The position numbers and the translations under genes are program-made. A stretch of DNA of 64,000 nt from JADJGC01 sp964576925 (GTDB lineage: Bacteria; Zixibacteria; MSB-5A5; CAIYYT01): the NCBI GenBank assembly GCA_964576925.1, contig CAZNWJ010000009.1, positions 1 through 64,000 on the forward strand, given 5' to 3'. Below the pieces are notes generated by a model, which worked only from the letters and a program-made list of their open reading frames with translations, did no database searches and was not told the DNA's origin. This document shows, one piece after another, positions 50,246 to 58,867 of this stretch. Positions within the stretch are counted from its first letter, which is position 1. Every line of letters starts with the position of its first letter.

Positions 50246-52765
50246 TTACTTGGATCCGCCGGGAATGTCCACGCCGCGCAAGTGGACGCCACTTTGCTCG
50301 GCTTTGAGTTCGCGCACTTCGCGCAAGGCCGCCTGCGCGTCGGTATCCGATGGATTGCTCGCCACCCAGCGATTCAGCGAGGATTCCATGCTATCATAGA
50401 GAGAGTCGCGGAAATACAAGTTCAGCAACTGGCGATGGAAGCGACTTTCATTTGGAAATTCTTCCAGCTTGCGATTCAGCAAGGAATACGCCTGCTGTTT
50501 GCGGCCGGTGCGATGAAAATCCCCGGCGATCGACAGCCACACATCGTTGGCCTCCACACTGGTCGGCGCGCTGCGGATCAACTCCTCGACTTTCTCGAGA
50601 GAATCCATGTCGGCATAGAGCTGCATCAGGTAGATGTAGCTGCGCCACTCACCCGGCACGACCTCGATGGCCTTCTCCACCATCGCCATCGCATTCGCGC
50701 GGTCGCCTCGCTGCCGCAGTTCCTCGGCGGCATACAAGAACCCCGCCGCATAGTTGTTCGTCAGGCGAGTTGCGTTGTCGTCCTTATAGATGCTCGAATC
50801 GGCCACGCCCCGATAACGAAACTGATTGAGGTAGAGATCAACCGTCGCTTCAAGATCGACCATATTGCGGCCCTTCTCGCGCTTCAGCCGGTACATCATC
50901 CCCTTCATCTCCAGGTTATCTTCAATCGGCTGGCCGCGGAACAGGCGATTTTCTTGCGACACGGTGACGGCAAAATGGATCGGCGTCTTCCAATTGTTCG
51001 TGCCGATGATGTTGTCGATCATCTTGTCCTGAATGCGACGAATGCTGCCGTCCGGCAGGCGTTCCGGCATCAAGGCCTCAATCTGCGCGTCGGTCAGGCT
51101 GATCGGCACACCCATTTCGTTCTTGAGTTGCTTGATGTACCAGTCCGTGTTCAGCAACGAGAGATTGGCAATCTTGACATCCTTGCGGATGCCATAAACC
51201 TCCTGCAAACACCAGACCGGGAAGGTATCATTGTCGCCGTTGGTAAACACCACGGCATTGGAATCCGCCGAAATCAGCAGGTTGTATGCGTAGTCGTAGG
51301 GGATGTGGTTTTTCGAGCGGTCGTTCTCGAAGTAACTGGCCCGGATTGCATTCAACGGGAGAACGAGCAACACCAGCAGTGCGTAAGTCGCCTGCGGCAT
51401 GCCCTTCTTGCGCGTCCAGTTAGAAACCATTTCCCAGAGCGTAATCACGCCGATACCGATGGCCAGCCCGAAGAGGATGAAACCCGGCTGCCAGAAATAG
51501 TCTCGATCGCGCACTTCGAGATTCGCCTCATCACCCGGTATGACAAACGGTCGTGTCCCGTCGGCAAAGTTCATGTATATCACGAGTCCGATCGTGGCCG
51601 CGAGTATCATCAGGAAAAACGGCACACCCTTTTTCCAGCGCCGCAACACGACTTCGAACATGCCGAGCAACCCCAGCGGGAAAAGCGTAAATACGAATTT
51701 TGCGCCGCTGACGCCGTACTGGTCCTGGAAGAAACCCCAGAAGCCCATCCGCGGATGCGTCCCGAACTGGTTCTCCCAACTGCCGCGCCGCGTGAACATC
51801 CGTTCAACCATCGACATCTGTCCGTACTGCTTGCGCTCGAGGAAATCCTCGAATTTCTTCCACGTGTCCGGCGCGTTCTCATTAATAGCCGGTTTCTCGG
51901 CGGAACGAACGATGATGAACAACTGGCAACTGAAGGCGATGCCGGCCGCTACCATGATCGCAAACGGCAGATTGACCTTAGTGCGGTTCTTTGCAATTGA
52001 CCAATCGATCAAAAGAATGATTGTCCAGACTCCGCCGATGTATATGAACTTGACAAGCGACGATACCGGGATAATCAAGACTGCGCAGGTGACCCAGAAC
52101 CGCCAGTTCCTGCGCAACCCTTCGTCTAAGATCAGCATCATCATGATCAAAAACGGCATGATCAGGTAAGTTGTCAGATGCACTGAAGTGGACAAGATGG
52201 CCAGGAAAAATATCAGCACCAGATACTTGGGCGCCTCCGCGGTACCGCGCACTTCGGCCCACCGGAGCGTCAGCCAAATCAAACCCGTAATCAAGAGCAT
52301 CGAAAGGCCGTAGACTTCCGCCTCGACCGATGAACTCCAGTTCGTGGTCGAAAACGACATCAGGAGCGCGCCAATCACGGCGCCGGTGTGCATGCCAATC
52401 CGGCGGAGCGTATCGATGTTGTCTCCGAACCAGTCGCGCACCAGCTTGACGATTACGAAATAGCCAAACATCGAGGCCGCTGCGCTGCTGGCAACGGAAA
52501 GCAGGTTGATTCTAAAGCCGATATCGGCCGCTGTCGGAAGAATCGAGAAGATCCGGCCCAGGAGCACGAACAACGGGGCGCCGGGCGGGTGGGGAATTCC
52601 CAGGATGTAGGAACAGGCAATAAACTCGCCGCAGTCCCAGAAGGAGACCGTGCGTTGAACTGTCATCAGGTAAATCAAAAACGAAAAGAAGAATACAAAA
52701 AGCCCCAGACCCAGGTTGAGCTTATCGACCTTTTCAAGTCCGAATTTCTGCTCCGTTTCAGCCAA
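50246..52765 (-). CDS. DUF2723 membrane glycosyltransferase-like protein with TPR C-terminus
   Basis: An 839-residue integral membrane protein. The DUF2723 opening is complete: FVFFFSFLIYLMTVQRTVSFWDCGEFIACSYILGIPHPPGAPLF, with the acidic DCGE and HPPG at the first luminal loop as in GT-C enzymes. About ten membrane segments run to ~residue 490. Then comes a soluble domain with VVFTNGDNDTFPVWCLQEVYG and TPR-like helices from ~670. TTG 52765 has AGGAGG five bases upstream. DUF2723 proteins have been linked to protein O-glycosylation in Bacteroidetes, from memory. The sugar donor is unknown. Confidence 0.87.
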   Translation of the reverse strand: MAETEQKFGLEKVDKLNLGLGLFVFFFSFLIYLMTVQRTVSFWDCGEFIACSYILGIPHPPGAPLFVLLGRIFSILPTAADIGFRINLLSVASSAAASMFGYFVIVKLVRDWFGDNIDTLRRIGMHTGAVIGALLMSFSTTNWSSSVEAEVYGLSMLLITGLIWLTLRWAEVRGTAEAPKYLVLIFFLAILSTSVHLTTYLIMPFLIMMMLILDEGLRRNWRFWVTCAVLIIPVSSLVKFIYIGGVWTIILLIDWSIAKNRTKVNLPFAIMVAAGIAFSCQLFIIVRSAEKPAINENAPDTWKKFEDFLERKQYGQMSMVERMFTRRGSWENQFGTHPRMGFWGFFQDQYGVSGAKFVFTLFPLGLLGMFEVVLRRWKKGVPFFLMILAATIGLVIYMNFADGTRPFVIPGDEANLEVRDRDYFWQPGFILFGLAIGIGVITLWEMVSNWTRKKGMPQATYALLVLLVLPLNAIRASYFENDRSKNHIPYDYAYNLLISADSNAVVFTNGDNDTFPVWCLQEVYGIRKDVKIANLSLLNTDWYIKQLKNEMGVPISLTDAQIEALMPERLPDGSIRRIQDKMIDNIIGTNNWKTPIHFAVTVSQENRLFRGQPIEDNLEMKGMMYRLKREKGRNMVDLEATVDLYLNQFRYRGVADSSIYKDDNATRLTNNYAAGFLYAAEELRQRGDRANAMAMVEKAIEVVPGEWRSYIYLMQLYADMDSLEKVEELIRSAPTSVEANDVWLSIAGDFHRTGRKQQAYSLLNRKLEEFPNESRFHRQLLNLYFRDSLYDSMESSLNRWVASNPSDTDAQAALREVRELKAEQSGVHLRGVDIPGGSK

Positions 52766-52943
52766 TCCATCCTCCTCAATTCACAGCGTCGCAACGACAT
52801 CAGGTATACAACGGTGCGTCGTTACGGTTGACGGAATTTGGCGCGGAATATACTACGAACGCCCTTTTCTTCCAACCGAAAAGTAGACCTTGCCTCCCCC
52901 GGTCCGATCGTGTAATTCCTACTCGGCGCCGGCGCGCGTCGCC

Positions 52944-53372
52944 CTACCCCTCCTTGCTCCATTCGACTTCTTCCAGATGCTTGAGAACGGCATCGAGAAT
53001 GCCGTTGACGAATCGTGCAGCTTCCTGCGAAGAGTACTTCTTGGCCAGCTCGACACCTTCGTTCACCGCTACCCGCGAAGGAATATCGGGAAACGCGACC
53101 AACTCACAGATTGAGAGCCGCAGGATATTCTTGTCAACCATCGCGATCCGTTCCAACCGCCAGTGCTCCGAGAAGCGCTCGATCCGCTGGTCGAGTGCCG
53201 GCGTCAGCTCTACTACCTTGCGAAACAAGCGGTCGGCGTAACGCTGATTTTCTTCGCTAAGATCAGATTCCGCGATCAGACCACTGGTCACCGAATCAAT
53301 TGGTTCCCCGGTTGACTCGAGTGCATACAGGCATTTGAGCGCCAATTCGCGGGCTTTCTTACGCTGCCCCAT
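52944..53372 (-). CDS. nusB: Transcription antitermination factor NusB
   Basis: A 142-residue all-helical protein. The N-terminal RKKARELALKCLYALE helix is the boxA-RNA-binding face; HWRLERIAMVDKNILRLSICEL, AVNEGVELAKKYSSQEAARFVNGILD are the family core motifs. It is complete and of normal length. It follows ribH by 2 bp, so its expression is tied to the riboflavin operon and its FMN riboswitch. Its target boxA is visible in the rRNA leader at 307-319. Confidence 0.97.
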   Translation of the reverse strand: MGQRKKARELALKCLYALESTGEPIDSVTSGLIAESDLSEENQRYADRLFRKVVELTPALDQRIERFSEHWRLERIAMVDKNILRLSICELVAFPDIPSRVAVNEGVELAKKYSSQEAARFVNGILDAVLKHLEEVEWSKEG

Positions 53373-53374
53373 TT

Positions 53375-53842
53375 CTACTTGATCATCCCGAACAGGTTCA
53401 CCATTTCGACCGCCGACATGGCCGCATCCCAGCCCTTGTTGCCGCCCTTGGTTCCGGCGCGCTCGATCGCCTGCTCAAGATTGTCGCAGGTGATCACGCC
53501 GTAGATCACCGGAATGCCGCTTTGCATCGACAACGACGCGATACCCTTGGTCACCTCGGCGGCGATGTACTCAAAATGCGGCGTGTCGCCGCGAATCACC
53601 GCGCCGAGACAGATCACGGCGTCATACTTTTTCGCCGCCGTGAGTTTTGCCGCCAGGTACGGCAGCTCGAACGAGCCCGGCACCCAGTATTCGTCGATCG
53701 CCTTTTCGTCGGCACCGTGGCGCACGAGGCAGTCTTTGGCGCCTTCCAGCAACCGCTCAGTGAGCAGCGAATTGAATCGCGCCACGCAGAGCGCAAATTT
53801 GCGGCCGCCGGCATTCAGTTCTGCTTTGTAGACTTTTCCCAT
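53375..53842 (-). CDS. ribH: 6,7-dimethyl-8-ribityllumazine synthase
   Basis: A 155-residue lumazine synthase that condenses the pyrimidine from RibD/phosphatase with the C4 unit made by RibB. Motifs: VARFNSLLTERLLEGA, WVPGSFELPYLA, and GAVIRGDTPHFEYIAAEVTKG with the catalytic His. ATG 53842 follows GGGAG by 5 bases; the longer frame is not needed. It starts 10 bp after the ribBA stop. Confidence 0.97.
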   Translation of the reverse strand: MGKVYKAELNAGGRKFALCVARFNSLLTERLLEGAKDCLVRHGADEKAIDEYWVPGSFELPYLAAKLTAAKKYDAVICLGAVIRGDTPHFEYIAAEVTKGIASLSMQSGIPVIYGVITCDNLEQAIERAGTKGGNKGWDAAMSAVEMVNLFGMIK

Positions 53843-53852
53843 ATCCTCTCCC

Positions 53853-55091
53853 TCACTTGATCGTTCCCAATAAATGTCCCAGCTTATCGCGCTTCGTCTC
53901 AAGATAGCGCTGGTTGTGCAGCGTTGGCGGCACTACCGATGAAATCCGCTCCGTTACCTTCAGCCCATAACCTTCGAGGCCGATGATCTTGCGCGGATTG
54001 TTTGTGATGAGCCGAATCGTCGACAATCCCAGGTCCGCCAGAACCTGTGCGCCGATACCGTAATCGCGCAGGTCATCCTTGAAGCCCAGGTCGTTATTCG
54101 CTTCCACGGTGTCGCGCCCCTGATCTTGCAGTCCATAGGCCAGGATCTTGTTGGCCAGGCCAATTCCGCGACCTTCCTGCCGCATGTAAAGCAGGACGCC
54201 TTCTCCTTCGCGCTCGATTTTTTCCATCGCCGCGCGCAGCTGACCACCACAATCACAGCGGCACGATCCGAAGACGTCTCCGGTCAGGCACTGCGAATGC
54301 ACGCGTACCATCACATTCGCCTTGCCGCTGACATTGCCTTTGACCAAAGCCAGGTGATGATGATCGTCAATGTCTGAGCGATATAGGTGCAGCCGAAAGT
54401 GACCGTGCTCGGTCGGAAAATCGACATCGACCACTTTGTGCACCAGATTCTCGTGTTTGTGGCGATAGGCGATCAAATCCTTGATGGTGATCAGTTTCAG
54501 TCCAAACTTGTTTGCGATCCCGCGCAATTCGTCGACTCGCGCCATCGTGCCATCCGCCGACATGATCTCGCACAACACACCTGCCGGCTTGAACCCCGCA
54601 AGTCGTGCTAAGTCAACCGAGGCTTCGCTGTGCCCGGCGCGTGCCAGCACACCACCCGGCAAGGCCTCGATGGGAAATACGTGACCCGGCCGCGCCAAAT
54701 CCTCGGCCTGACACTTGTCGTCCATTATCTGACGAATCGTCTCGGCGCGATCAAATGCCGAGATGCCCGTGGTTGTCCCGCGGCGCGCGTCCACGCTCAC
54801 CGTAAACCGCGTCCCGAGCAGCGCCGTGTTTTCGTGCGTCATCGGCCCCAGTTTGAGCCGTTCGATGGTCGGGCGCGTCAGGGTCACGCACACCAGACCC
54901 CGGCCGTGTGTCACCATAAAGTTGATCGCTTCCGGCGTGGCGCGATCCGCCGCTAGAATGAAATCGCCTTCATTTTCGCGGTCTTCGTCGTCGACAACGA
55001 TGATAATCTTGCCGGCGCGAATGTCATTGATCGCCTCGGCGACGCTGTCGAACAGCCGTTCTTCGCCCTGCTTCAACGTAATGTCAGGCAT
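53853..55091 (-). CDS. ribBA: Bifunctional 3,4-dihydroxy-2-butanone 4-phosphate synthase / GTP cyclohydrolase II
   Basis: A 412-residue fusion enzyme feeding both arms of riboflavin synthesis. The N-terminal DHBP synthase (residues ~10-210) has VDDEDRENEGDF and RPGHVFPI. The C-terminal GTP cyclohydrolase II (~215-410) has RVHSQCLTGDVFGSCRCDCGGQL, with the three zinc Cys, and RQEGRGIGL. ATG 55091 has AGGAGG seven bases upstream; an earlier in-frame start at 55127 lacks an SD. Both catalytic sites are intact. Confidence 0.97.
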   Translation of the reverse strand: MPDITLKQGEERLFDSVAEAINDIRAGKIIIVVDDEDRENEGDFILAADRATPEAINFMVTHGRGLVCVTLTRPTIERLKLGPMTHENTALLGTRFTVSVDARRGTTTGISAFDRAETIRQIMDDKCQAEDLARPGHVFPIEALPGGVLARAGHSEASVDLARLAGFKPAGVLCEIMSADGTMARVDELRGIANKFGLKLITIKDLIAYRHKHENLVHKVVDVDFPTEHGHFRLHLYRSDIDDHHHLALVKGNVSGKANVMVRVHSQCLTGDVFGSCRCDCGGQLRAAMEKIEREGEGVLLYMRQEGRGIGLANKILAYGLQDQGRDTVEANNDLGFKDDLRDYGIGAQVLADLGLSTIRLITNNPRKIIGLEGYGLKVTERISSVVPPTLHNQRYLETKRDKLGHLLGTIK

Positions 55092-55116
55092 CCCCTGACC
55101 TCCTGTATCGGAAGAA

Positions 55117-55752
55117 TTAGTAGCCATACCGTTCCAAGGCCTCCCAACTTAGTTGTCCCTCTTTCGCTTCTCTTCGCCGCTGCACATACTTGCCCAGAAT
55201 GTCGAATTCAAGGTTGACTATGCTGCCCGGCCGCAATTTGCCGAGTGTGGTCGCATTCCAGGTCTGCGGAATGATACTCACCCGGAATCTCTCTGTCGCA
55301 ATGTCATATGCTGTCAGACTGACGCCGTCGATCGCGATGGAGCCCTTCTCAACAACGAGTGCGGCATGCTCGCGCGGATAGGAAAACGTCAGAATCCAGC
55401 TTCCCGCAGCGGGCGTGATGTTTTCGCAGCGTCCAATCGCATCCACATGCCCCTGGACAAAGTGCCCGCCAAGACGGTCGCTCGGTCGCAGCGCCAACTC
55501 CAGATTGACTCTCTCTCCGCTCGTTAGACTTCCCAATTTACTTTTCGCAAGCGTCTCGGCAACAGCCGTGGCCGTAAAGTTCTCGCATGCCCTGCCAATC
55601 GATTCGGCCGTCAGGCAGACCCCGGAGATCGCGACGGAGTCGCCAATGGCAATCTCGCCGGCCAACTTCGTCGCAAGCGTCAGGCGTCGATTCTCGCCAT
55701 GCGTTTGAATATCCTGGATGACACCAATGTCTTGAATGATTCCGGTGAACAT
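55117..55752 (-). CDS. ribE: Riboflavin synthase, alpha subunit
   Basis: A 211-residue two-barrel enzyme converting two lumazines to riboflavin. The invariant N-terminus MFTGI is encoded directly after AAGGA and ATG 55752. Each lumazine-binding repeat has an SVAISGVCLT or SIAIDGVSLT segment and GGHFVQGHVD is present in the first. It begins 1 bp after the ribD stop codon. Confidence 0.97.
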   Translation of the reverse strand: MFTGIIQDIGVIQDIQTHGENRRLTLATKLAGEIAIGDSVAISGVCLTAESIGRACENFTATAVAETLAKSKLGSLTSGERVNLELALRPSDRLGGHFVQGHVDAIGRCENITPAAGSWILTFSYPREHAALVVEKGSIAIDGVSLTAYDIATERFRVSIIPQTWNATTLGKLRPGSIVNLEFDILGKYVQRRREAKEGQLSWEALERYGY

Positions 55753-55753
55753 G

Positions 55754-56815
55754 TTAATCCTTCGGAAAAGCCTCCACCCAAATGTCGGTGCCAATCGTCG
55801 CAACGGAATGAATCTCGAGATTCAACGTATCGCTTATCGATCGCAGCGATGATGACTCAAAGGCTGCGATCCCGCCTCCCAACAACCGAGGCGCGATGAC
55901 CAGGATGACTTTGTCAACTAATCGTTCGGCGAGAAACTGGCTGAAGATAGTCTTTCCGCCTTCAACCAAAATGCTGGCGACGCCATCGCCGGCGGCAGTC
56001 CGCAGCAACTCGCGCAGGTCAAGCCTTCCGTTGCTTCCTTTGATAAGCCAATTCGTGCCAGGACTCTCCTGGCTCGCCGTACTCGGCAAACAAAGCACGG
56101 TCCGGTCGCGCCGCTCTGGAGAGAGCGCTTTGCAAGAGCAATCGAACTCCGCCTGCGAAGTAATCACCAATCGCAACGGATCGCTCCCATGACCATGCGC
56201 GGTCAATTCCGGATCATCTTTTCGGATCGTATTCGCTCCGACCAGGATTGCATCATGATGGGCGCGCAGTTCGTGGACCCGGCGGCGCGACTCCTCCGAC
56301 GTAATCCATTTGGAGTCCCCTGCTGCGTCCGCGATCTTGCCGTCCAGCGTCTGCGCAATCTTCAAAGTTACAAACGGTAAGCCGGTGTGAACGAATTTCA
56401 GGTACGCCTCATTGAGTCGGCGAGCTTTCTCTTCCTCGACTCCGAGGACGACTTCAACGCCTGCTGTTCGCAAATGATCCAGCCCGGCGCCGTTAACCTG
56501 CGGGTTTGGGTCAACCATCGCCACGATCACGCGCCGGATTCCCGCCCTTTCGATGGCATCCACGCACGGCGGCGTCTTCCCGTAATGCGCGCAGGGCTCA
56601 AGATTGACAAACAGGTCGGCGCCCTCTACGGGTTCACTGGTATGCGCGAGAGCATCAACTTCGGCGTGTCTTTCACCGAAGGCGCGGTGATAACCTTCCC
56701 CGATCACCCGGCCATCCTTGACAAGCACAGCACCCACCAGCGGATTAGTCCGCGTCTTTCCGCGGCCCATTTCCGCCAGTTTGAGTGCGCGCTGCATGTA
56801 GTCGACACTTGACAC
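55754..56815 (-). CDS. ribD: Bifunctional riboflavin deaminase/reductase RibD
   Basis: A 353-residue enzyme. The N-terminal zinc deaminase has HAEVDAL and PCAHYGKTPPC. The C-terminal reductase has KIAQTLDGKIADA, WITSEESRRRVHELRAHHDAILVG and VEGGKTIF. GTG 56815 is chosen because it begins directly after the T7 tract of the riboswitch terminator; the in-frame GTG at 56833 lies inside the terminator hairpin and cannot be the start in the terminated state. ATG 56797 is a second option. First gene of ribD-ribE-ribBA-ribH-nusB. Confidence 0.95.
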   Translation of the reverse strand: MSSVDYMQRALKLAEMGRGKTRTNPLVGAVLVKDGRVIGEGYHRAFGERHAEVDALAHTSEPVEGADLFVNLEPCAHYGKTPPCVDAIERAGIRRVIVAMVDPNPQVNGAGLDHLRTAGVEVVLGVEEEKARRLNEAYLKFVHTGLPFVTLKIAQTLDGKIADAAGDSKWITSEESRRRVHELRAHHDAILVGANTIRKDDPELTAHGHGSDPLRLVITSQAEFDCSCKALSPERRDRTVLCLPSTASQESPGTNWLIKGSNGRLDLRELLRTAAGDGVASILVEGGKTIFSQFLAERLVDKVILVIAPRLLGGGIAAFESSSLRSISDTLNLEIHSVATIGTDIWVEAFPKD

Positions 56816-56841
56816 AAAAAAACCCGAAGTCACCTTCGGGG
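56816..56841 (-). terminator. Riboswitch expression-platform terminator upstream of ribD
   Basis: On the minus strand, CCCGAAG-GTGA-CTTCGGG (56840-56823) is followed by seven Ts (56822-56816). It lies about 85 nt downstream of the FMN aptamer, as expected for an FMN-controlled transcription terminator. The GTG of ribD abuts the last T. Confidence 0.9.
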
Positions 56842-56926
56842 TTCAAGGCTGTCACCTGCCGGCATTGACGTAACATCGCATGGCAAGCACACAACCGACC
56901 GCGTATGCGCGCACGCGCTCGCGATC

Positions 56927-57043
56927 TGGCCTTCTTCCATCCGGACTGTACCGTCGGCACCGGAGTTTCACCGGTTCTGTCCCTGTTTTCTGGACTCGCG
57001 GGCTTTACCGCCGATCGAGGAATTTCACCTCACCCCGAAGGCA
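56927..57043 (-). promoter_or_regulatory. FMN riboswitch (RFN element) aptamer
   Basis: Read on the minus strand, all conserved RFN blocks appear in order: CTTCGGGGTGAGGTGAAATT, GGCGGTAAAGCCCGCGAGTC, the pair GAACCGGTG/CTCCGGTGCC, and CGACGGTACAGTCCGGATGG followed by GAAGAAGGC, which closes stem P1 with GCCTTC. FMN binding would favour the downstream terminator and shut the rib operon. The promoter ends just 5' of it. Confidence 0.97.
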
Positions 57044-57047
57044 CCTA

Positions 57048-57075
57048 ATTCTACCTGTTATACGCAGACAGTCAA
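57048..57075 (-). promoter_or_regulatory. Promoter of the riboflavin operon
   Basis: On the minus strand TTGACT (57075-57070) and TAGAAT (57053-57048) are 16 bp apart. Transcription would begin at about 57041, at the foot of the FMN aptamer. It lies in the 35-bp space next to the stop of the following membrane-protein gene. Confidence 0.7.
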
Positions 57076-57095
57076 GCGCAATCTGCCGCTTTTTT

Positions 57096-58742
57096 CTAAA
57101 GCTTGTCCACGTCGACGCTGTAGCGTTTCTCGAGTTCCAGCAAGAACTCGTAGGAGCCGTCGGTGATTTGTCCCTGCCGGCCTGCCTCCTTTAACTTCTT
57201 GAGCGCCTCCACCTTATCCGGCACATGGCGAAGGAACTTGGGGTCTAACGTGATGACCGAGCCGAATCCCGATGACATCGCCTTTTCCCACTCCGGAAAC
57301 GGCGTCGTCAAGAACGTTGCACCACGATCGATCGCCATATCCATCGTCAATTTGTGCTCGTGACCGGGCCGCCCTCGCTTTATCGGCACATGCCACGCCC
57401 TGGCGGTCTGACGGTCAACCAGCCCATAAGCGTCGAGAATGTAAACCCCCGGTCCGGCAGCAAATCCGAGGTAGCCGATATTGCCCGCCGAATAAACGAT
57501 TCGATAGTCAATCGCGTCGCTGAGTCCTTTGAGTTCCGTGCCCATTTTCCACCAGACATGCTCAACAGGATCTTCAAACAACGCCCGATACGGCGGATGG
57601 TAAAGGTCGTAGTATTGCCGCTCGTCGGCGATGTGCACCGCTCGCTGTGGCGGTTTCAGCGGCACCAGGACGAGAATTATGGTCAGCGCCAGCGCAGTAC
57701 CCGCCCCAATCAGCTTGGTGTTGCGGGAACTGAACAGCCGGTCCGGCAAGTCATTCAGAAGGATCACGACGATCAGCATCGGCGGCAGCAGAAAACGATA
57801 ACCCATAAAATCGCCGCCGAGGCGCACGACATATATCGTCAAGATCACAGCCTGAAGCAGCATCACGACACGCGGCAAACTCGTGAAGTAGAGCCGCCGC
57901 AGTCGCGCAGTAAACAGAATCAGCGCACCGGAGAGTATCACCACTCCCAGAAACACCGGCGAGTATCTCCAGAAATGATCGAAGTACACCCAGCCCTGGG
58001 ACCAATAGGCGCCCAAGCCCTGCTTGGCATAGTATGTGTTCGGAAAGAATTCGCCATAGTACGCCCAGCGGAATAAGTGGTACGATCCCGCGATCAGGGC
58101 AATCGGAATCGTGAGCCGCATCAGGCCTTGCCAGAGGGACCGCGACTCGTCCGAACGCTTCTTCAAAGTGCTCACCAGTGCCTTGGCGCCATAGACCGCA
58201 TAGAAGACTGGAATCATGAGCACCAGCTCCGGTCGCGTCAAATAAAGTGCCGCCAGGAGCGAGCCGTGAAGATACGGTTTTGTCAGCAGGTCATTTCGTT
58301 TGTAAGAAATGAAGAACCACGCCATCAGCAGCACGACGAGCGGGAACTCGAGCCCACTAACCGAGAAGTCGCGAAAACCACTGTGCGTGAACAGCAGCAG
58401 CGCCGCCAGCGGAATTGTCACCACAGAATCATCCTCGCCGCGATCCTTGAAGAGAATCAGGCACATCGCCACGAGCGAGATAACCAGGCTGAGGAGCAAT
58501 GCCGAAGCCCGGACGTGGAGGCCAAGAAATGTGGGAATCGAAATCAGAAAGAGCCAGAGCGGGTGAGTAAAGCCCTCGACCCGGTCTCCGACGTTGTATA
58601 CTAACCCGTCACCGTTGATCCAATTCTGCACGTACCGGAAGGTGATATAGGCGTCTTCGCACGCCCACAGCCGCGTGACCAATGCGTAGAATCCGACAGC
58701 AAGGAACAGGCCTTTGATGATCTGCTCGTGTCGTAATTTCAT
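57096..58742 (-). CDS. GT-C-type membrane glycosyltransferase-like protein
   Basis: A 548-residue protein with ten or more membrane segments. The N-terminal loop has ACEDAYITFRYVQNWINGDGLVYN and ERVEGFTHPLW-like GDRVEGFTHPLWLFL. This D-A-Y-I-T-F-R-Y...VEGFTxPLW pattern is shared with actinobacterial arabinofuranosyltransferase-like and other GT-C proteins. A soluble C-terminal domain (~420-548) follows. Start ATG 58742 is preferred over a longer frame; no strong SD. Its last bases lie next to the rib promoter. Probable role: transfer of a lipid-linked sugar to an envelope polymer. Confidence 0.8.
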   Translation of the reverse strand: MKLRHEQIIKGLFLAVGFYALVTRLWACEDAYITFRYVQNWINGDGLVYNVGDRVEGFTHPLWLFLISIPTFLGLHVRASALLLSLVISLVAMCLILFKDRGEDDSVVTIPLAALLLFTHSGFRDFSVSGLEFPLVVLLMAWFFISYKRNDLLTKPYLHGSLLAALYLTRPELVLMIPVFYAVYGAKALVSTLKKRSDESRSLWQGLMRLTIPIALIAGSYHLFRWAYYGEFFPNTYYAKQGLGAYWSQGWVYFDHFWRYSPVFLGVVILSGALILFTARLRRLYFTSLPRVVMLLQAVILTIYVVRLGGDFMGYRFLLPPMLIVVILLNDLPDRLFSSRNTKLIGAGTALALTIILVLVPLKPPQRAVHIADERQYYDLYHPPYRALFEDPVEHVWWKMGTELKGLSDAIDYRIVYSAGNIGYLGFAAGPGVYILDAYGLVDRQTARAWHVPIKRGRPGHEHKLTMDMAIDRGATFLTTPFPEWEKAMSSGFGSVITLDPKFLRHVPDKVEALKKLKEAGRQGQITDGSYEFLLELEKRYSVDVDKL

Positions 58743-58867
58743 GGTTGGCAGAATAGCAAATCCGTTGATGCCTGACAAGTCGTCATCGCTGCATATTGAT
58801 TGCCTGGGAAACTAAAGACGCCTATGGTAGTACTTGTATGAAATGACATTTCGGAGGAAACCGTAAT

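Noticed and set aside
50240..52000. 586-aa plus-strand open frame
   Set aside because: Antisense to the DUF2723 gene, His/Arg/Gln-rich, no domain or signal; the minus-strand protein has clear family motifs.
56816..56833. GTG 56833 as ribD start
   Set aside because: It lies inside the riboswitch terminator stem; the six extra codons would be the hairpin and T-tract.
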